A stretch of DNA of 64,000 nt from Parvimonas micra (lineage in GTDB: Bacteria > Bacillota > Clostridia > Tissierellales > Peptoniphilaceae): NCBI RefSeq assembly GCF_900637905.1, contig NZ_LR134472.1, positions 248,001 to 312,000 of the forward strand, read 5' to 3'. How positions within the stretch are numbered: position 1 is the first letter of the stretch; each line of letters starts with the position of its first letter. The notes under the pieces were generated by a model. The model was not told where the DNA came from. It ran no database searches and worked only from the letters and a program-made list of their open reading frames with translations. The position numbers and the translations under genes are program-made. Shown here piece by piece: positions 35,948 through 44,545 of this stretch.

Positions 35948-35978
35948 TAAAAGAGGTTGAGGAATACTCCCCCAACCT
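35948..35978 (-). terminator. Hairpin between esxA and esaA (attenuator or processing site)
   Basis: Minus-strand RNA folds a stem of 11 bp (AGGUUG outer part, two G-U pairs inside; arms 35968-35978 and 35954-35964) with a three-base loop, followed by only CTTTTAAC. On the plus strand the G-U pairs become A-C mismatches, so selection is on the T7SS transcript. The T-run is too weak for full termination; partial termination or 3'-end protection of esxA mRNA is likely. Confidence 0.6.
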
Positions 35979-35997
35979 TCTCCACTTATTTTTTAAA

Positions 35998-36294
35998 CTA
36001 CTTAAGTCCAAAATTTCGTGATAACGCTTGATCATTTTGTTGCATCGCTTGAGCAGTCTTATCAAGTTGGTTATTAATTTGTTGCATCAATTCTGCAAAA
36101 TTTTGAACTTTAGGTTTAAGTTCATTAAATTGATTATCGAATCCTTGAAATGCTTGTCCTTCCCATTCACTACGAAGCATATCTTGTAAACGTTGTAAAT
36201 TGTTTAAAATAGTCATAATATCATTTGAAGCCTTTCCATATTCACGAGCACGCATTTGCAAAGTTTCAGGTGATACTCTAATTTGTCCTGCCAT
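35998..36294 (-). CDS. esxA: WXG100 protein EsxA
   Basis: A 98-residue helical hairpin protein secreted by, and required for, T7SSb. It starts MAGQIRVSPETLQMRAREYG, and the WXG motif is WEG (residues 44-46) in RSEWEGQAFQGFDNQF. The C-terminal tail (QQNDQALSRNFGLK) lacks an obvious YxxxD/E export motif, which is usual for many EsxA-type homodimers of Firmicutes. First gene of the T7SS operon, with its own promoter at 36357 and a hairpin after it that should raise its dosage over the membrane genes. Confidence 0.95.
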   Translation of the reverse strand: MAGQIRVSPETLQMRAREYGKASNDIMTILNNLQRLQDMLRSEWEGQAFQGFDNQFNELKPKVQNFAELMQQINNQLDKTAQAMQQNDQALSRNFGLK

Positions 36295-36356
36295 AACATA
36301 TCTCCTTTTTCACATTTTTTAAATTTTTTTGAACAATCTTTTACTTATTCAACTAT

Positions 36357-36386
36357 ATTATACTATAAGCAAATATATTTTTTCAA
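36357..36386 (-). promoter_or_regulatory. T7SS (esxA) operon promoter
   Basis: Minus strand TTGAAA (36381-36386), 18-base spacer, TATAAT (36357-36362), about 60 bases before esxA. The rest of the 226-base gap (36390-36520) shows no gene. Confidence 0.7.
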
Positions 36387-36520
36387 TAAGTTCAACTAAA
36401 ATTTTATGTTATTATACAAATAATGTTCTATATATTAGAAAAGAAGGATTTAATAAATTCCTCCTCATCATAACTTTACCACAAACTAATTTTGAAAATT
36501 TAAAATATTTATTACTAATG

Positions 36521-37411
36521 TTATTTTTTAACTACTTTAACTGACTTAACAAATTTTGTAAAATCTTTCTTTATTTTTTCTTGTATATCTTGTGGAGTAT
36601 TTACTAAATCAATTTCAAATGTAAGCTCTAATACTTCTTCTCCATCTTTATATAAATATGAATGTTTTTCTACTTTATTTGTTTTTCCAATAATTTCTAC
36701 ATAGTATTCTTTGTTATCAATCTCTTTGTACTTAAAAGATTTCAAATCTCCATACCACATTTTCCATTTTTCTTTTACATCTTCACTTGAAAAACTTTCA
36801 TATGCAGTATCTATCATAAATCCTATATAGTTATTTTCATAGTCTTCGTGAATATATATTTGATAAGCGTCTGTATGTCCATCTTCTATATCTATATATT
36901 CATCAGGAAGTAGCTTATAACTAACTTTTGAATCATCTGCAGTTTCAAATCCACCATTCTTAGAAATATTTTCAAAATCTATATCCTTAGAATTTAATGC
37001 TAAATTGCGCACTGTTTCTCCCAAAACTTCTGGATTAATTGGTAATAATAGTTCTACTGTATCATTCGGATTTTCACTTAGTTCATAACCTTTCCCAGAA
37101 TAATACCAAACTTCTATCTCAATTTTATCATCATATTTTGAAATATCTATAGATTTATATTTTTTACTAAATGTGGAATAAGATTTTATTCCTGTTATTG
37201 TCCAAAAATCTTTTTTTGAATTTTCACATTTTGAATTTTCTGAATATTTTAATTTAGTCAGTATTTCATTTCCAAATTCTGTATTAGACATTGCATATGA
37301 ATAAATTTTATCTTGATATTGACTTTTCCACAAACCAATTTCGCTTCTTATATTTGGAATTATAAGTATATTATTACCTAAATATACTGATACCCTAGCT
37401 TTTTCTATCAT
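36521..37411 (-). CDS. Unrecognised protein after an LXG toxin, immunity candidate
   Basis: A 296-residue soluble protein I cannot place in a family. The second half (from ISKNGGFETADDSKV) is nearly identical to that of 21329-22210, including YIDIEDGHTDAYQIYIHE and GFMIDTAYESFS, whereas residues 1-60 and about 100-150 are unrelated. It begins 2 bases after the stop of the broken LXG toxin gene with GGAGG upstream, exactly where a cognate immunity gene is expected. An intact immunity-type gene after a broken toxin gene is consistent with retained protection against kin. The conserved half may be a structural or dimerisation domain. Confidence 0.65.
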   Translation of the reverse strand: MIEKARVSVYLGNNILIIPNIRSEIGLWKSQYQDKIYSYAMSNTEFGNEILTKLKYSENSKCENSKKDFWTITGIKSYSTFSKKYKSIDISKYDDKIEIEVWYYSGKGYELSENPNDTVELLLPINPEVLGETVRNLALNSKDIDFENISKNGGFETADDSKVSYKLLPDEYIDIEDGHTDAYQIYIHEDYENNYIGFMIDTAYESFSSEDVKEKWKMWYGDLKSFKYKEIDNKEYYVEIIGKTNKVEKHSYLYKDGEEVLELTFEIDLVNTPQDIQEKIKKDFTKFVKSVKVVKK

Positions 37412-37413
37412 CT

Positions 37414-39137
37414 CTAATTTCCTCCAACTATTATTTTTACTATTATATTATTCTTTTCCGCATATTCAATTGCATTATTAATACAATTTATTTGACTTTC
37501 ACTAAGAGTTACATTTGGAACTACTACCTCTAAACATTTATAAGAATAATCTTTAGTGAGAACTTCATGTCCATTCCATTTTTTTGTTTTAAACTTTATT
37601 AACTTATTAATATCACTTTTAATAGTATATTCCAATTTTTTTCCATTTTGATAAGTTTTTGCTAATAAATCTTTACTTTTTACACTAGTTATTGTTCTAT
37701 TTTCAAATTTATCAATAACAGGAAAATTATGTCCTAAATTGTTACCTCTTAAACCATCAATTTCTATTCCTCTCTCAAATTTATCTTCTAGCCATATTTC
37801 CGCTCTTAACTTTATTTTCTCTACTTTTGTATTCAATTTTAAAAAAGACTCATCTAATTCGAAAGTTTTATTCAAAGTAAAACCACCAATGATTTGTGAA
37901 GCTTTATATCCTGCATACATGGAAAATAAAACCTGTCCAATCTTTGCATTTTCTTCTGAAAATCCAAGTCCTTTCAGTCCATAATATCCAACTTTTCCTC
38001 CTAGCCATGCTCCTGCACTTCCTCCAGCATATTGAAGGACTCCCTTAACAAGACTATTAGTTTTCCCTATTGGTATAAGTATTGATGAACCTATTGTAAA
38101 AAAATGTCCGGTTCCATGGTATAATTTATTATTTCCTAAAAATATTGTATCTCTTATTGGATTAATGGCTCTAGTTTCATTGTCTCCTAAAGAACCATAA
38201 ATTGTATCCTGTCCAGCTTCTGTCAGGTTAGATACTGAATATGCTACTGTTCCTGTCCCAAATACCTTTCCTGCAAAAGCTATTACCAATGGAGTTCCTG
38301 ATCCTCCTGTTGCTATTATTGCTCCTGTTCCAACTAAAAGTGTAAGTCCTCCGACAATTAAGTTTTTTATTCCTCTATTTCTTCTTTCTTTTGCTAAAAT
38401 TTCTTCCCATCTTATTTTGTCTCTTTTTTGTGCTTCTTCTATTATATCTCTCCTATTGGAAAGATATCTATTAGAATTTTCAAAGGCAACTGCTAATTCT
38501 TTCGCAAAGTCTATTTTAGCTAAGTCTCCTGATTGGTAGCTACTTATATCACGAGCTTTATTGCTATAATTTTCCATGAAATTTCTTGTAGATACCAATA
38601 GCTCCTTAAAAAGCTTTAAATCTTGTGATTGATGTAATTTTTCATAAGCAATTATTCTATTATTAATTGTATCTAATCCACTAATTAGAAAATTATAGTT
38701 AGAAATCGTAGTATCATGACTATTCCCACTATAGCTTATTAAGTCAGAAACTTTATTTTTTGTAGAAATGAGTAAATCTATCTGATTTGCAAAATTATTT
38801 CTAGAATCAGATAATTCCTTCCTTAAGTTTATAAAAGTTTCTTCAGAGAGCTTTGCTTTTAAATCACTATCAATACTATATAATATCCATCTTTATATAA
38901 CAAGAAAGAATAAGCATAATCCTGAATTAAATTTTGCATTGAAACTAACAAAGTTCCATGAACTTCACATAAATATACTTTAATGCTATCCATTGTCTCT
39001 CCCTTAAGAGAGGAGTCATCAGAAAAATTTTTAATTGTTTTTAAAAGTTTATTTATTGAATTATTCCAAATTGCCATGGAATTGGAGATTTCTTTTTGGA
39101 CATTGGTTATATCTTCAAATTGAATTTTATATTCCAC
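37414..39137 (-). pseudogene. LXG toxin gene broken by a frameshift; CdiA-type nuclease tip
   Basis: Second LXG copy. The 5' frame (39137-38859) gives the LXG N-terminus MEYKIQFEDITNVQKEISNS and goes off at DGYYIVLIVI. Relative to the intact copy, 2 extra bases lie near 38878-38882, after which the correct frame (SIDSDLKAKLSEETF...) runs open to 37414. Residues corresponding to 1-420 match the intact toxin closely. The tip then differs: RGIEIDGLRGNNLGHNFPVIDKFENRTITSVKSKDL, a pattern (E...NLG.NFPVID.F...TSxKS) known from CdiA-type restriction-endonuclease-fold toxin domains. As read it cannot make the full toxin; a sequencing error cannot be excluded. Confidence 0.8.
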
Positions 39138-39229
39138 TTCAATATCCCCCTATCTATCCTAAACTAAAAATCCTTTTCAACTTACTCTATAATATTAGTT
39201 AAATTAAACTTTGAAACTAACATACATTT

Positions 39230-39259
39230 ATTATATCATTTAGTATATACACTCATCAA
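39230..39259 (-). promoter_or_regulatory. Promoter of the broken LXG operon
   Basis: Minus strand TTGATG (39254-39259), 18-base spacer, TATAAT (39230-39235) preceded by TGA, an extended -10. A further TGATATAAT lies at 39283-39291 in sequence shared with 22580. Confidence 0.55.
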
Positions 39260-39311
39260 ACAATATTTCTATATTCTTTATTATTATATCATTAATCTAA
39301 GAATAAAGATA

Positions 39312-39346
39312 TAAAAAAAGAGAAGAATTTAATTAATTTCTTCTCT
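39312..39346 (-). terminator. Terminator of the 3D-domain protein gene
   Basis: Minus-strand 9-bp stem AGAGAAGAA/TTCTTCTCT (39338-39346 with 39319-39327), ten-base loop, then seven T residues, 13 bases after the stop codon. Confidence 0.85.
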
Positions 39347-39358
39347 AAATCAAGTTCA

Positions 39359-40876
39359 TTATTTTAAAATATAAACTTTTACATTTCTTCTTCCAAAATT
39401 ATCGGCTTGAGCTCTGCTTGTAAAACAAAGATCAATTCTATTTCCCTTTATAGCACCACCTGTGTCTTCTGCAACAGCATAACCATACCCTTCAATATAT
39501 AACTTCGTTCCCAAAGGAATTACTTTAGGATCAACTGCAACTACTCCATATCTAAGAGGAGTTCCCAATCTAGTTGTACCATAGCCGCCGTTTTCTGATG
39601 GATCATTAGTATATGATGTAGCATTCATAACCAAAACTTTACTATAATCAAAGCTTCTATCACTACTCTTGTCGTTAGATGAATCATTACTTGATTTTTC
39701 AGTATCAGTTTTTTCAGACGCTTTTTTTTCTTCTTTCGGAACAACCTTACCGTCAACTAATTTTTCATTAGATTTTACTGTAACTTGTTCTGAAACTGTA
39801 TTTTCATCTTTTTTATCAGTATTTGAATTTGATAGAGTTATCTCACCCTTGTCTTCATTAACTTCAAATCCTGTAGCTTCTTCTTTATTTATTGATGATA
39901 ATAAAGATCTAAAATTTATATATTTCCCCAACTCATCAGTTGATACATAATGTAAATTTTTTGCACCGGACTCATTAACAAGTTTTTCGACGTCTAAATT
40001 CATAGACTTTGAATCCATTAACAAATAATTATATTCACTCTTATCAGCAAAAATATAAGAACTCAACATATCTGTTAAATTTTTATTTTCTGATAAAACA
40101 ACATTATCACTTTTTCTTAATGAAAATCTATCCTTGAATATCTTAAATAAGTCTTTTCCATCTAAAGAATAACTCTTTATATCTTTTTTATCCTTTCCAG
40201 ATAAATCATATATTTTAGCCTTTGTTTTATCTGATAAAGAATTTACACCATCATAGAAGTATATATTTTTTTCATTTTTTACTTCTGAAATTATTTTTTC
40301 ATTAATTTCCTTAGTTGAATCAAAAATATACAAATTCATATTATAAATTCGCGCATAATGAACAGCACCTAAAATATCAGAATCATTTTTTAAATCAACA
40401 ACCAATAAATCACGATTATCCAAAAACTTATTTACATGATAATTTGTGTCTTCAGATTTATCGGAACCTATTCTTTGAAATTTAACACCTAAATCATTCA
40501 AAATATCATCTGAAATTGAACTTTTATCTCCAACAACATACACTTGCTCACTATTTTTTAAAATAGATTTCGAAACTTCATCAATATTGCTACCCTTAAC
40601 CGGAATAACAACTCCACCTTTATCTAATGAAAGTAAACCTGCCAAACTGAAGCTAATTTTATCCTCTATATTAACTACATAAGAAATCTTAGATGCACTA
40701 CCATTAGTGTTATCTAAAATTCTGCTATTTACCTTTTCAATAGTTTTGGTTTCGGACTCTGATGAGATTACAAATCCTTTTACCTTTTCGTTTGCAAGTG
40801 ACTTAGATGAAAATCCAGAAAATGTAGCATAAACACACAAACATGCTAAAACACTTCTAAATATTGCTCTTTTCAA
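39359..40876 (-). CDS. Secreted 3D-domain cell-wall protein with CWB2-like region
   Basis: A 505-residue exported protein. After the signal peptide (about residues 1-28, ending SLANE) comes a region like cell-wall-binding repeat 2 (SLAGLLSLDKGGVVIPVKG, VYVVGDKSSISDDILNDLGVKFQRIGSDKSEDTN), then a Lys/Glu/Ser linker (about 350-405), and a C-terminal 3D domain (about 412-505: NATSYTNDPSENGGYG, GVVAVDPKVIPLGTKLYIEGYGYAVAEDTGGAIKGNRIDLCF) with the three Asp that name it. 3D domains are double-psi-barrel lytic transglycosylase-like (MltA, YocH, RpfB). Start is TTG, 7 bases after GGAG. A consensus promoter and WalR-type box lie upstream. Likely a peptidoglycan-active wall protein. Confidence 0.85.
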   Translation of the reverse strand: MKRAIFRSVLACLCVYATFSGFSSKSLANEKVKGFVISSESETKTIEKVNSRILDNTNGSASKISYVVNIEDKISFSLAGLLSLDKGGVVIPVKGSNIDEVSKSILKNSEQVYVVGDKSSISDDILNDLGVKFQRIGSDKSEDTNYHVNKFLDNRDLLVVDLKNDSDILGAVHYARIYNMNLYIFDSTKEINEKIISEVKNEKNIYFYDGVNSLSDKTKAKIYDLSGKDKKDIKSYSLDGKDLFKIFKDRFSLRKSDNVVLSENKNLTDMLSSYIFADKSEYNYLLMDSKSMNLDVEKLVNESGAKNLHYVSTDELGKYINFRSLLSSINKEEATGFEVNEDKGEITLSNSNTDKKDENTVSEQVTVKSNEKLVDGKVVPKEEKKASEKTDTEKSSNDSSNDKSSDRSFDYSKVLVMNATSYTNDPSENGGYGTTRLGTPLRYGVVAVDPKVIPLGTKLYIEGYGYAVAEDTGGAIKGNRIDLCFTSRAQADNFGRRNVKVYILK

Positions 40877-40903
40877 ATAATCACTCCTTAATTAAATTAA
40901 TCA

Positions 40904-40921
40904 GGTTAAGAAACTTTAACC
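40904..40921 (-). promoter_or_regulatory. Inverted repeat at the transcription start of the 3D gene
   Basis: GGTTAA-N6-TTAACC, 6-bp arms, overlapping the predicted start and early leader. It could be an operator or a leader hairpin. Confidence 0.4.
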
Positions 40922-40931
40922 AGATAATAGA

Positions 40932-40960
40932 ATTATAATGATTTTATATAAAATCGTCAA
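40932..40960 (-). promoter_or_regulatory. Consensus promoter of the 3D-domain gene
   Basis: Minus strand TTGACG (40955-40960), 17-base spacer, TATAAT (40932-40937), about 55 bases before the TTG start. The rest of the 293-base gap holds the WalR-type box and A/T-rich filler. Confidence 0.75.
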
Positions 40961-41087
40961 TAAATTTCAATATTTTTCAAAAAATTTCTTAAAATTATTG
41001 GTAAATTTAACAATATTCTTAACTTAAAGTTAGTGTTTATAACTTTTTTGTAATTTTTATTATTTTATAATTCTCTATTTTTCAAAG

Positions 41088-41104
41088 GTTACAGAATAGT
41101 TACA
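41088..41104 (-). promoter_or_regulatory. WalR-type box (TGTAAC-N5-TGTAAC)
   Basis: Minus strand reads TGTAAC TATTC TGTAAC, a perfect match to the WalR (YycF) consensus TGTWAH-N5-TGTWAH. It lies about 165 bases before the predicted start of the 3D-domain gene and is oriented toward it. In B. subtilis the 3D-domain gene yocH is a WalR target, which makes the pairing meaningful; the distance is longer than usual. Confidence 0.55.
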
Positions 41105-41169
41105 AAAAATATGGTATTTTTCGAAAAAAAAACTTAAAAATATTAAAAAAATGTAATATTTATTATTTT

Positions 41170-42057
41170 TTACAGTTTTTTCTCTTTATTCTTTCGAGAA
41201 TTTATTATATATGACATCAATGACATAGAAAAAATAAGTACAATTCCTATTAAACTGTATATACTTACTGACTCGTCAAGTATTACTTTTCCTAAAATAA
41301 CAACAAATACTATTCCTAAATAATTAAATATACTTACCTCAGAGGCATTTGCATATTGATAACTAATCGTCAACCCAAATTGTCCAACAGCGGACGCAAC
41401 ACCTATTAAAATTAAGTATATAAAAATTTTCAAATCAGGAATATTTAAATTCTTAAATATAAATGGGAAGCTACAAATAGTTGAAAACAAAGAGAATATA
41501 AAAATTATAGTTTCAGTTTTTTCTGCTTTTCCTATTTTTGATACACACATATAGGCTATAGATGCACTAAGTGCAGAACTCATTGCAACCATTGCAGGAA
41601 ATAATCTGGAATTAAATTGTGGCCTTACTACAAAAATTGCACCTATAAAAGAAAATGTTAAAGTTAAAAATCTTTCCAGTGTAAATTTTTCTTTAAATAA
41701 AAAACAAGCGATTAGAACTACAAAAATAGGACTAGTTCTTTGCAATATTCCTGCATCTGCAACAATCATATGATTTATAGCATAAAAATTGAAAATCACC
41801 CCCATATATCCGAAAGCAGATCTCATAAGAAGCAATTTTCTATTTCTTTTTTCTCCTAAAAAACTACTTCCTCTTATCAAGATATACACAACACAAATAA
41901 TTAACATTACAAAATTTCTCATAAAAACCTGTTGCATAAGTGTAAATTTACCTGATGTCAATTTTACAAAAATTTGCATAAAACTAAAACCAAGTGTGGA
42001 AATAATCATAAAAATAATACCTAATTTAAAATTTTTATTTCTGGAATTATCTACCAT
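41170..42057 (-). CDS. EamA/DMT superfamily transporter
   Basis: A 295-residue membrane protein with about ten helices in two EamA repeats (LGIIFMIISTLGFSFMQIFVK... and ...MVAMSSALSASIAYMCVSKIGK). The motif AGILQRTSPIFVVLIACFLFKEKFTLERFLTLTFSFIGAIFVVRP is typical of the first repeat and VFVVILGKVILDESVSIYSLIGIVLI of the second. Members export or import varied metabolites; the substrate is not predictable. GGAGG precedes the ATG, and the gcvH terminator lies directly upstream. Confidence 0.88.
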   Translation of the reverse strand: MVDNSRNKNFKLGIIFMIISTLGFSFMQIFVKLTSGKFTLMQQVFMRNFVMLIICVVYILIRGSSFLGEKRNRKLLLMRSAFGYMGVIFNFYAINHMIVADAGILQRTSPIFVVLIACFLFKEKFTLERFLTLTFSFIGAIFVVRPQFNSRLFPAMVAMSSALSASIAYMCVSKIGKAEKTETIIFIFSLFSTICSFPFIFKNLNIPDLKIFIYLILIGVASAVGQFGLTISYQYANASEVSIFNYLGIVFVVILGKVILDESVSIYSLIGIVLIFSMSLMSYIINSRKNKEKKL

Positions 42058-42071
42058 ACAACCTCCTTATC

Positions 42072-42104
42072 AAAAAAATAAATGCCACACAAGTGGCATT
42101 TATT
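42072..42104 (-). terminator. Terminator of gcvH
   Basis: Minus-strand perfect 12-bp stem AATAAATGCCAC/GTGGCATTTATT (42093-42104 with 42077-42088), four-base loop, then T residues, 22 bases after the gcvH stop. Confidence 0.9.
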
Positions 42105-42126
42105 AAAAAATAATTTTAAGAAATTA

Positions 42127-42498
42127 TTATAATGATGCTTCATAATCAGCGTCATTAGTTAATTCTTCTAATTCAGCCGGATTAGACATTTCAATTTTGC
42201 AAACCCATGCAGCATAACAATCTTTATTAATTTCACCAGGTTCATCATCTAATAGTTCATTAACTTCAATAACTTTTCCTGAAACAGGAGCATTAATATC
42301 ACTTGCAGCTTTTACAGATTCTACAGATGCTAAAGAATCACCTGCTTCAACTTCATCATCAACTTCTGGAAGTTCAACATAAACAATATCTCCTAAGTGA
42401 TCTTGTGCATAATCAGCTAGTCCAACTGTTACTACATTTCCTTCAACTTTTACCCAATCATGATCTTTAGTATAAAGTAATCCTTTTTCTACTCTCAT
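42127..42498 (-). CDS. gcvH: Glycine cleavage system H protein (stand-alone)
   Basis: A 123-residue lipoyl-carrier protein. It has the H-protein opening LLYTKDHDWVKVEGNVVTVGLADYAQDHLGDIVYVELPEVDDEVEAG, the lipoylation site Lys in ASVESVKAASD (about K63), and GKVIEVNELLDDEPGEINKDCYAAWVCKIEM. No gcvT, gcvP or lipoate ligase gene is in the window, so here it is monocistronic with its own promoter and terminator. In anaerobes, stand-alone GcvH can also serve as the carrier for lipoate scavenging. Confidence 0.95.
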   Translation of the reverse strand: MRVEKGLLYTKDHDWVKVEGNVVTVGLADYAQDHLGDIVYVELPEVDDEVEAGDSLASVESVKAASDINAPVSGKVIEVNELLDDEPGEINKDCYAAWVCKIEMSNPAELEELTNDADYEASL

Positions 42499-42566
42499 TC
42501 TAATATACCTCCTAAAATTTTTACTATAACAAACACATCCAACTATGTACTGATATATTGGACTCC

Positions 42567-42582
42567 ACTATAATATTATAGT
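42567..42582 (-). promoter_or_regulatory. 16-bp perfect palindrome at the gcvH transcription start
   Basis: ACTATAATATTATAGT is a perfect palindrome located just downstream of the gcvH -10 box, overlapping the expected start, an operator-like location. Confidence 0.45.
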
Positions 42583-42590
42583 ATACTTAA

Positions 42591-42619
42591 ATTATAGTGT
42601 AGTTTTAAAAAAATTTCAA
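42591..42619 (-). promoter_or_regulatory. gcvH promoter
   Basis: Minus strand TTGAAA (42614-42619), 17-base spacer, TATAAT (42591-42596). The resulting leader is about 85 bases, too short for a glycine riboswitch. Confidence 0.7.
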
Positions 42620-42817
42620 TACCTTTCATTAATTTTTTTATGTTTTTTTGAAATTTATTCAAAAATTTTTTAAAAATTGTTAAATATATATATTTAAAAG
42701 TATTTTTTCACTATATTTCACATCAAATAAAATATAGCAGAGAAAAAAATAGTATGAATTATTAACATAAATTCGCACTGCACATTTTTAAATTTTTAAA
42801 ATCTATTATACTTATAA

Positions 42818-42863
42818 AAATATTTTATATTTTGCATAAAAAACAATAAAATATAAAATATTT
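42818..42863. repeat. 16-bp perfect inverted repeat between gcvH and guaB
   Basis: AAATATTTTATATTTT (42818-42833) and its exact reverse complement (42848-42863) are separated by 14 bases. It lies in the 542-base divergent gap between gcvH and guaB, not next to either gene end. Apart from the two promoters, the palindrome and this repeat I see no gene in 42499-43040. Confidence 0.6.
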
Positions 42864-42916
42864 AATCGATTTTTGTAGGAAAACTTTTGTTTCTACATAA
42901 TTTTTAATTTTTTTAA

Positions 42917-42944
42917 TTGATTTTTTTATAAATTGTTGTATAAT
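42917..42944 (+). promoter_or_regulatory. guaB promoter
   Basis: TTGATT (42917-42922), 16-base spacer, TATAAT (42939-42944), giving a leader of about 90 bases. No guanine riboswitch fold (no conserved P1-J1/2 sequence) was found in it. Confidence 0.6.
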
Positions 42945-43016
42945 ATATGTTAATATATTTTTTGATAAATTTTAATTGTAATTAAAAAATCTTAAAAATA
43001 TGTTTAAAACAAATAA

Positions 43017-44504
<1,488 letters not shown>

Positions 44505-44508
44505 AGAA

Positions 44509-44545
44509 AAAGGCTATTCGTTTTAAAGCGAATAGCCTTTATTAT
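44509..44545. terminator. Bidirectional terminator between guaB and the APH gene
   Basis: Perfect 12-bp stem AAAGGCTATTCG/CGAATAGCCTTT (44509-44520 with 44529-44540), eight-base loop, T-rich on the plus side and A-rich before it, so it can serve convergent transcripts. The stop codon of the minus-strand gene lies within it. Confidence 0.9.

Noticed and set aside
21329-39260. Prophage or integrative element carrying the T7SS
   Set aside because: No integrase, attachment-site duplication or phage gene was seen, and base composition resembles the flanks.
42499-42590. Glycine riboswitch before gcvH
   Set aside because: Leader about 85 bases and lacking GGAGA-type cores; a tandem glycine aptamer does not fit.
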